From assembly GCA_028278625.1 (NCBI GenBank), contig JANQDY010000040.1, positions 1-8,666 on the forward strand: a stretch of DNA of 8,666 bases, given 5' to 3'. The DNA is from Thermodesulfobacteriota bacterium. Its GTDB lineage: Bacteria; Desulfobacterota; DSM-4660; Desulfatiglandales; Desulfatiglandaceae. The notes below the pieces were generated by a model. It did not search any database. It saw only the letters and a program-made list of their open reading frames with translations, and was not told the origin of the DNA. Each line of letters begins with the position of its first letter. The first letter of the stretch is position 1. Both the position numbers and the translations under genes were made by a program. Of the stretch, positions 6,418 to 8,666 are shown piece after piece.

Positions 6418-7917
6418 TTAAAAGCCGTACTGCGCTATCATGGGTTGAATGAGACGTGCCACAATCCCCCCGGTGAAAAGCCCCGCAACAATCAAAAGGA
6501 CGGAGACAATCAAAAGGGGCACCAGTATGCTCCAGGGTGAGTCCATGATCGCTTCTCCGGATGCACCATGACCGTGATGGCCGTGATGGTCTTCAAAATC
6601 CCCGTAGTAAGAAATCTCAATCACCCTGAAGAAGAGGACAGCATTTATCAGCGAGCTGAATATCAGCGCCCCTACAAACACATATTGTCCCGCCTGTAAT
6701 CCGCCGGATATGAGGTACCATTTGCTGAAAAAACCGCAGGTGGGCGGTACGCCGATGATGCTCAGTGCACCCGTCACTAAGCAGGCCATGGTCACCGGCA
6801 TTTTCTGAAAGAGCCCCTTCAAACGATCCAGTTCCAATCCGTGGGTGCGGTAATAAATGCTGCCCGCGCAGAGGAACAGAGAAAGCGTCATGATGGCATC
6901 ATTGAAAATGTGAAGAATGGCGCCGGTCATTCCCGCATTATTGCCCAGCCATGCACCTCCCATCATATATCCGATTTCGGAAACGACAATGTAACAGAAC
7001 ATCCTCTTGAGGTCTTTTTGGGCCAGGGCAAACACGGCGCCGGCCACAATGGCCAGGCTGGAGAGCCATACCATGGGATCCCCCATCTTGAGCGTTACGA
7101 AGGCAAAATCGACTCCGAAAACGGTTAGTATGAGGCGGATGAGCACATAGACCATCACCTTGGTCATGAGCGGGGCAATGAGGCTCCCCGATGCGGTGGG
7201 GGCAAACCCGTAAGCGTTGGGAAGCCACATGTGCAGCGGAAAAAAGGCCATCTTTATGGAAATTCCCACCAAACAGAAAATAAACGCCATGACAATGGCG
7301 CTGCTGTTAAAGAGGGGCGGCAGGAGCGTGGCCACATCCGTCATGTTGAGGGAACCGGTCATGATGTAGAGGTAACCCACGCCCAAAAGGTAGAAACAAC
7401 CGCCCACGGTCCCCACGAAAAGATAATTGAGGGCCGACATGGGCGCGCGCCCAGCCCCCATCCCGATGAGGGCGTAGCTGGTAAGGGACGCCACCTCAAG
7501 GAGCACATAGAGGTTAAAGAGGTCATCGGTCAACAGAATGCCGGTTAACCCCACAATGAACAAGAGGTAAAGGGCGTAAAAGGAGCCGGCCTTTTCAGGG
7601 GTTTCCTCTGCCACGTTTCTGAAAGTGGCGATGAGATTGATGAATGCCAGCACCGTCACAATCGCCACCACCAGGGCATTTAGGTAATCCACGCGATAAC
7701 CGATGCCCCACGGTGTGGCCCATCCGCCCAGCCGGTATTCCGCCACGCCGGTTGCAGCCACCTGCACCAGAAGTATGACCGAATACATGGCCGAGAGGCC
7801 CATGCCCACCAGGGTGAGGGGAAAACAAAAGGACTTCCGGAGCCAGGCGGCACCACTGACAAAAAAGGCAAAAAGCAGCGGGAATATGACAATCAGTGCG
7901 GGGTAATGTTCTTTCAT
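6418..7917 (-). CDS. mnhD: MnhD/MrpD-like antiporter subunit D, 499 aa
   Basis: An inner-membrane subunit of a multisubunit cation/proton antiporter. About 14 hydrophobic segments are seen, with TM5 Glu141 (LYVLLEVASLTSYAL), TM7 Lys222 before FPLHMWLPNAYGFAPTASGSL, TM8 Lys253 (LMTKVMVYVL), TM10 His336 and TM12 Lys399 (GFFSKWYLISGGLQ). In TM10 the usual second His and Lys are Asp340 and Thr344 (HIFNDAIMT), so part of the normal proton path is altered. Near the C-terminus, between the last helices, is a His-rich loop HHGHHGHG at 444-451, possibly metal-binding or pH-sensitive. ATG 7917 overlaps the mnhC stop as ATGA and has GAGG 5 nt upstream, a classic translational coupling. MrpD-type subunits are thought to carry the cation/proton exchange together with MnhA. 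Which cation this one moves cannot be read from sequence. Confidence 0.92.
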   Translation of the reverse strand: MKEHYPALIVIFPLLFAFFVSGAAWLRKSFCFPLTLVGMGLSAMYSVILLVQVAATGVAEYRLGGWATPWGIGYRVDYLNALVVAIVTVLAFINLIATFRNVAEETPEKAGSFYALYLLFIVGLTGILLTDDLFNLYVLLEVASLTSYALIGMGAGRAPMSALNYLFVGTVGGCFYLLGVGYLYIMTGSLNMTDVATLLPPLFNSSAIVMAFIFCLVGISIKMAFFPLHMWLPNAYGFAPTASGSLIAPLMTKVMVYVLIRLILTVFGVDFAFVTLKMGDPMVWLSSLAIVAGAVFALAQKDLKRMFCYIVVSEIGYMMGGAWLGNNAGMTGAILHIFNDAIMTLSLFLCAGSIYYRTHGLELDRLKGLFQKMPVTMACLVTGALSIIGVPPTCGFFSKWYLISGGLQAGQYVFVGALIFSSLINAVLFFRVIEISYYGDFEDHHGHHGHGASGEAIMDSPWSILVPLLIVSVLLIVAGLFTGGIVARLIQPMIAQYGF

Positions 7918-8306
7918 TCAGACCTCACCTGCATGAGAATCTCATCTTCTTCCAGGGTTTTGTGTTTCCGGTAGACCTTGATGGCCAGGGCCAGGGCCAC
8001 GCCGAAAGTGGATACGGACACCACAATGGCGGTGAGCATCAACACATGGGGCAGCGGGTTGATATAGTGGGTGGCGTCCACCAAAACCGAGTGATCCGGC
8101 CGGTGTTCCAGAATGGGAATGGTTGCTCCCTTCTTACAGCCGATGGATACGTAAAAGAGAATAATGGAGGTTTGAAAGATATTCATTCCCACCAGTTTCT
8201 TGACAAGATTTCTCTTGGCAATCATGGCGTAGAGGCCGATCATCATCAAAATAATGCACAGCCAGTAATTGTACTTCCCCACAATCATGACCACCAAATC
8301 GCTCAT
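7914..8306 (-). CDS. mnhC: MnhC/MrpC (NuoK-like) antiporter subunit C
   Basis: A 130-residue protein with three hydrophobic segments: about 13-30 (YWLCIILMMIGLYAMI), 38-56, and 87-110. It matches the NuoK/MnhC family through GLYAMIAKRNLVKKLVGMN and the MrpC signature DPLPQALVLTAIVI, here INPLPHVLMLTAIVVS. The TM2 Glu of true NuoK (GLE in the E. coli protein) is Asn in GMN, consistent with an MrpC rather than a complex I subunit. A charged tail of about 20 residues follows the last helix. It begins 3 nt after the mnhB stop and overlaps mnhD by 4 nt. In Mrp complexes MnhC packs against the D subunit. Confidence 0.92.
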   Translation of the reverse strand: MSDLVVMIVGKYNYWLCIILMMIGLYAMIAKRNLVKKLVGMNIFQTSIILFYVSIGCKKGATIPILEHRPDHSVLVDATHYINPLPHVLMLTAIVVSVSTFGVALALAIKVYRKHKTLEEDEILMQVRSE

Positions 8307-8309
8307 TTC

Positions 8310-8666
8310 CTACAACCCCTCATCCTGTCGCCCTTCTGAACTCAGATTGTTATAAATGGATATCATGACCGCCATCACCGTAATTCCCACACCGATTTCA
8401 ACGAAGAGAATACCCAAGGAACGGGCTGCGATTTCATCGGTAAAGAGAACCTTGCTTAAGCTGGCGTAATCGAGAAAATTGGTCCCCAAAAGGATGCAGA
8501 GGGCGCCGACCCCCGAATAGATGAGCACCCCCACCGCCATGAGGATGTGTATGGTTTTTTCGCTGACGCGGGCAAGGGCAGTCCGCATGTCGTGGCTGAT
8601 GGCCATGAGAATCACGCTGGCACCCAGGATCACGCCCCCCTGAAAGCCACCTCCGGGGCTGTGGTG
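8310..8666 (-). CDS. mnhB: MnhB/MrpB antiporter subunit B, C-terminal 118 residues (5' end beyond window)
   Basis: The frame is open to the right edge and begins HHSPGGGFQGGVILGAS, the hallmark of MnhB/MrpB (GHxxPGGGFQGG). Starting it at GTG 8633 would remove this signature, so the gene is truncated by the window rather than short. Three hydrophobic segments follow, near visible residues 12-25, 38-59 and 83-104 (GILFVEIGVGITVMAVM), with a family-typical Glu in the last. The tail is short and charged (SEGRQDEGL). Its stop TAG lies 3 nt before mnhC. Upstream genes, not visible here, would be expected to include MnhA-type, E, F and G subunits. Confidence 0.92.
   Translation of the reverse strand, partial: HHSPGGGFQGGVILGASVILMAISHDMRTALARVSEKTIHILMAVGVLIYSGVGALCILLGTNFLDYASLSKVLFTDEIAARSLGILFVEIGVGITVMAVMISIYNNLSSEGRQDEGL

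Noticed and set aside
8310..8633. A complete 107-aa protein starting at GTG 8633
   Set aside because: The frame stays open to the edge and the residues just upstream (HHSPGGGFQGG) are the MnhB signature, so the GTG is internal.

Overview
The window reads almost entirely on the minus strand. From right to left it carries the distal part of a multisubunit cation/proton antiporter (Mrp/Mnh-type) operon, then a PAS-domain sensor protein, a probable intrinsic terminator, and the 5' part of a separate HlyD-family membrane-fusion gene that runs off the left edge. No rRNA, tRNA, CRISPR array, insertion sequence or phage gene was seen. The organism is probably a Gram-negative bacterium. My best guess is a Desulfobacterota (deltaproteobacterial, sulfate-reducer-like) genome, because the sensor ends in a dimerisation/phospho-acceptor domain plus a short tail with no ATPase domain, a layout I associate with that group. 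That placement is inference, not proof.

Operon, in transcription order: mnhB (C-terminal 118 residues, cut by the right edge), mnhC (NuoK-like), mnhD (499 aa), a second MnhD/NuoM-like subunit (492 aa), a 43-residue single-helix microprotein, a 97-residue two-helix protein, a third, longer and more divergent NuoL/M-like subunit (590 aa), and a 507-aa cNMP-like/PAS/PAS/HisKA protein. Junctions are tight: gaps of 3 to 20 nt, a 4-nt ATGA overlap, an 8-nt overlap, and one 64-nt gap that contains a small hairpin. A hairpin plus T-tract lies 10 nt after the sensor stop and probably ends the transcript.

The coherent picture is an ion-translocating membrane complex with three antiporter-like subunits side by side. 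The three do not share the same set of charged channel residues. The first lacks the usual TM10 Lys (Thr344), the second keeps the full set, and the third has Asn194 where the TM7 Lys is expected. No redox subunit (hydrogenase, Fe-S or flavin protein) lies in the window, so whether this is a secondary antiporter or the membrane arm of a redox-driven pump depends on genes beyond the right edge. The co-transcribed sensor-like protein has a phospho-acceptor His but no ATPase domain, and its cNMP-like pocket lacks the usual Glu and Arg, so it probably signals unconventionally.

The only gene-free stretch over 300 bases is 725-1114. It holds the terminator, two GC-rich inverted repeats, a weak promoter candidate for the HlyD gene and possibly a decayed plus-strand coding remnant.
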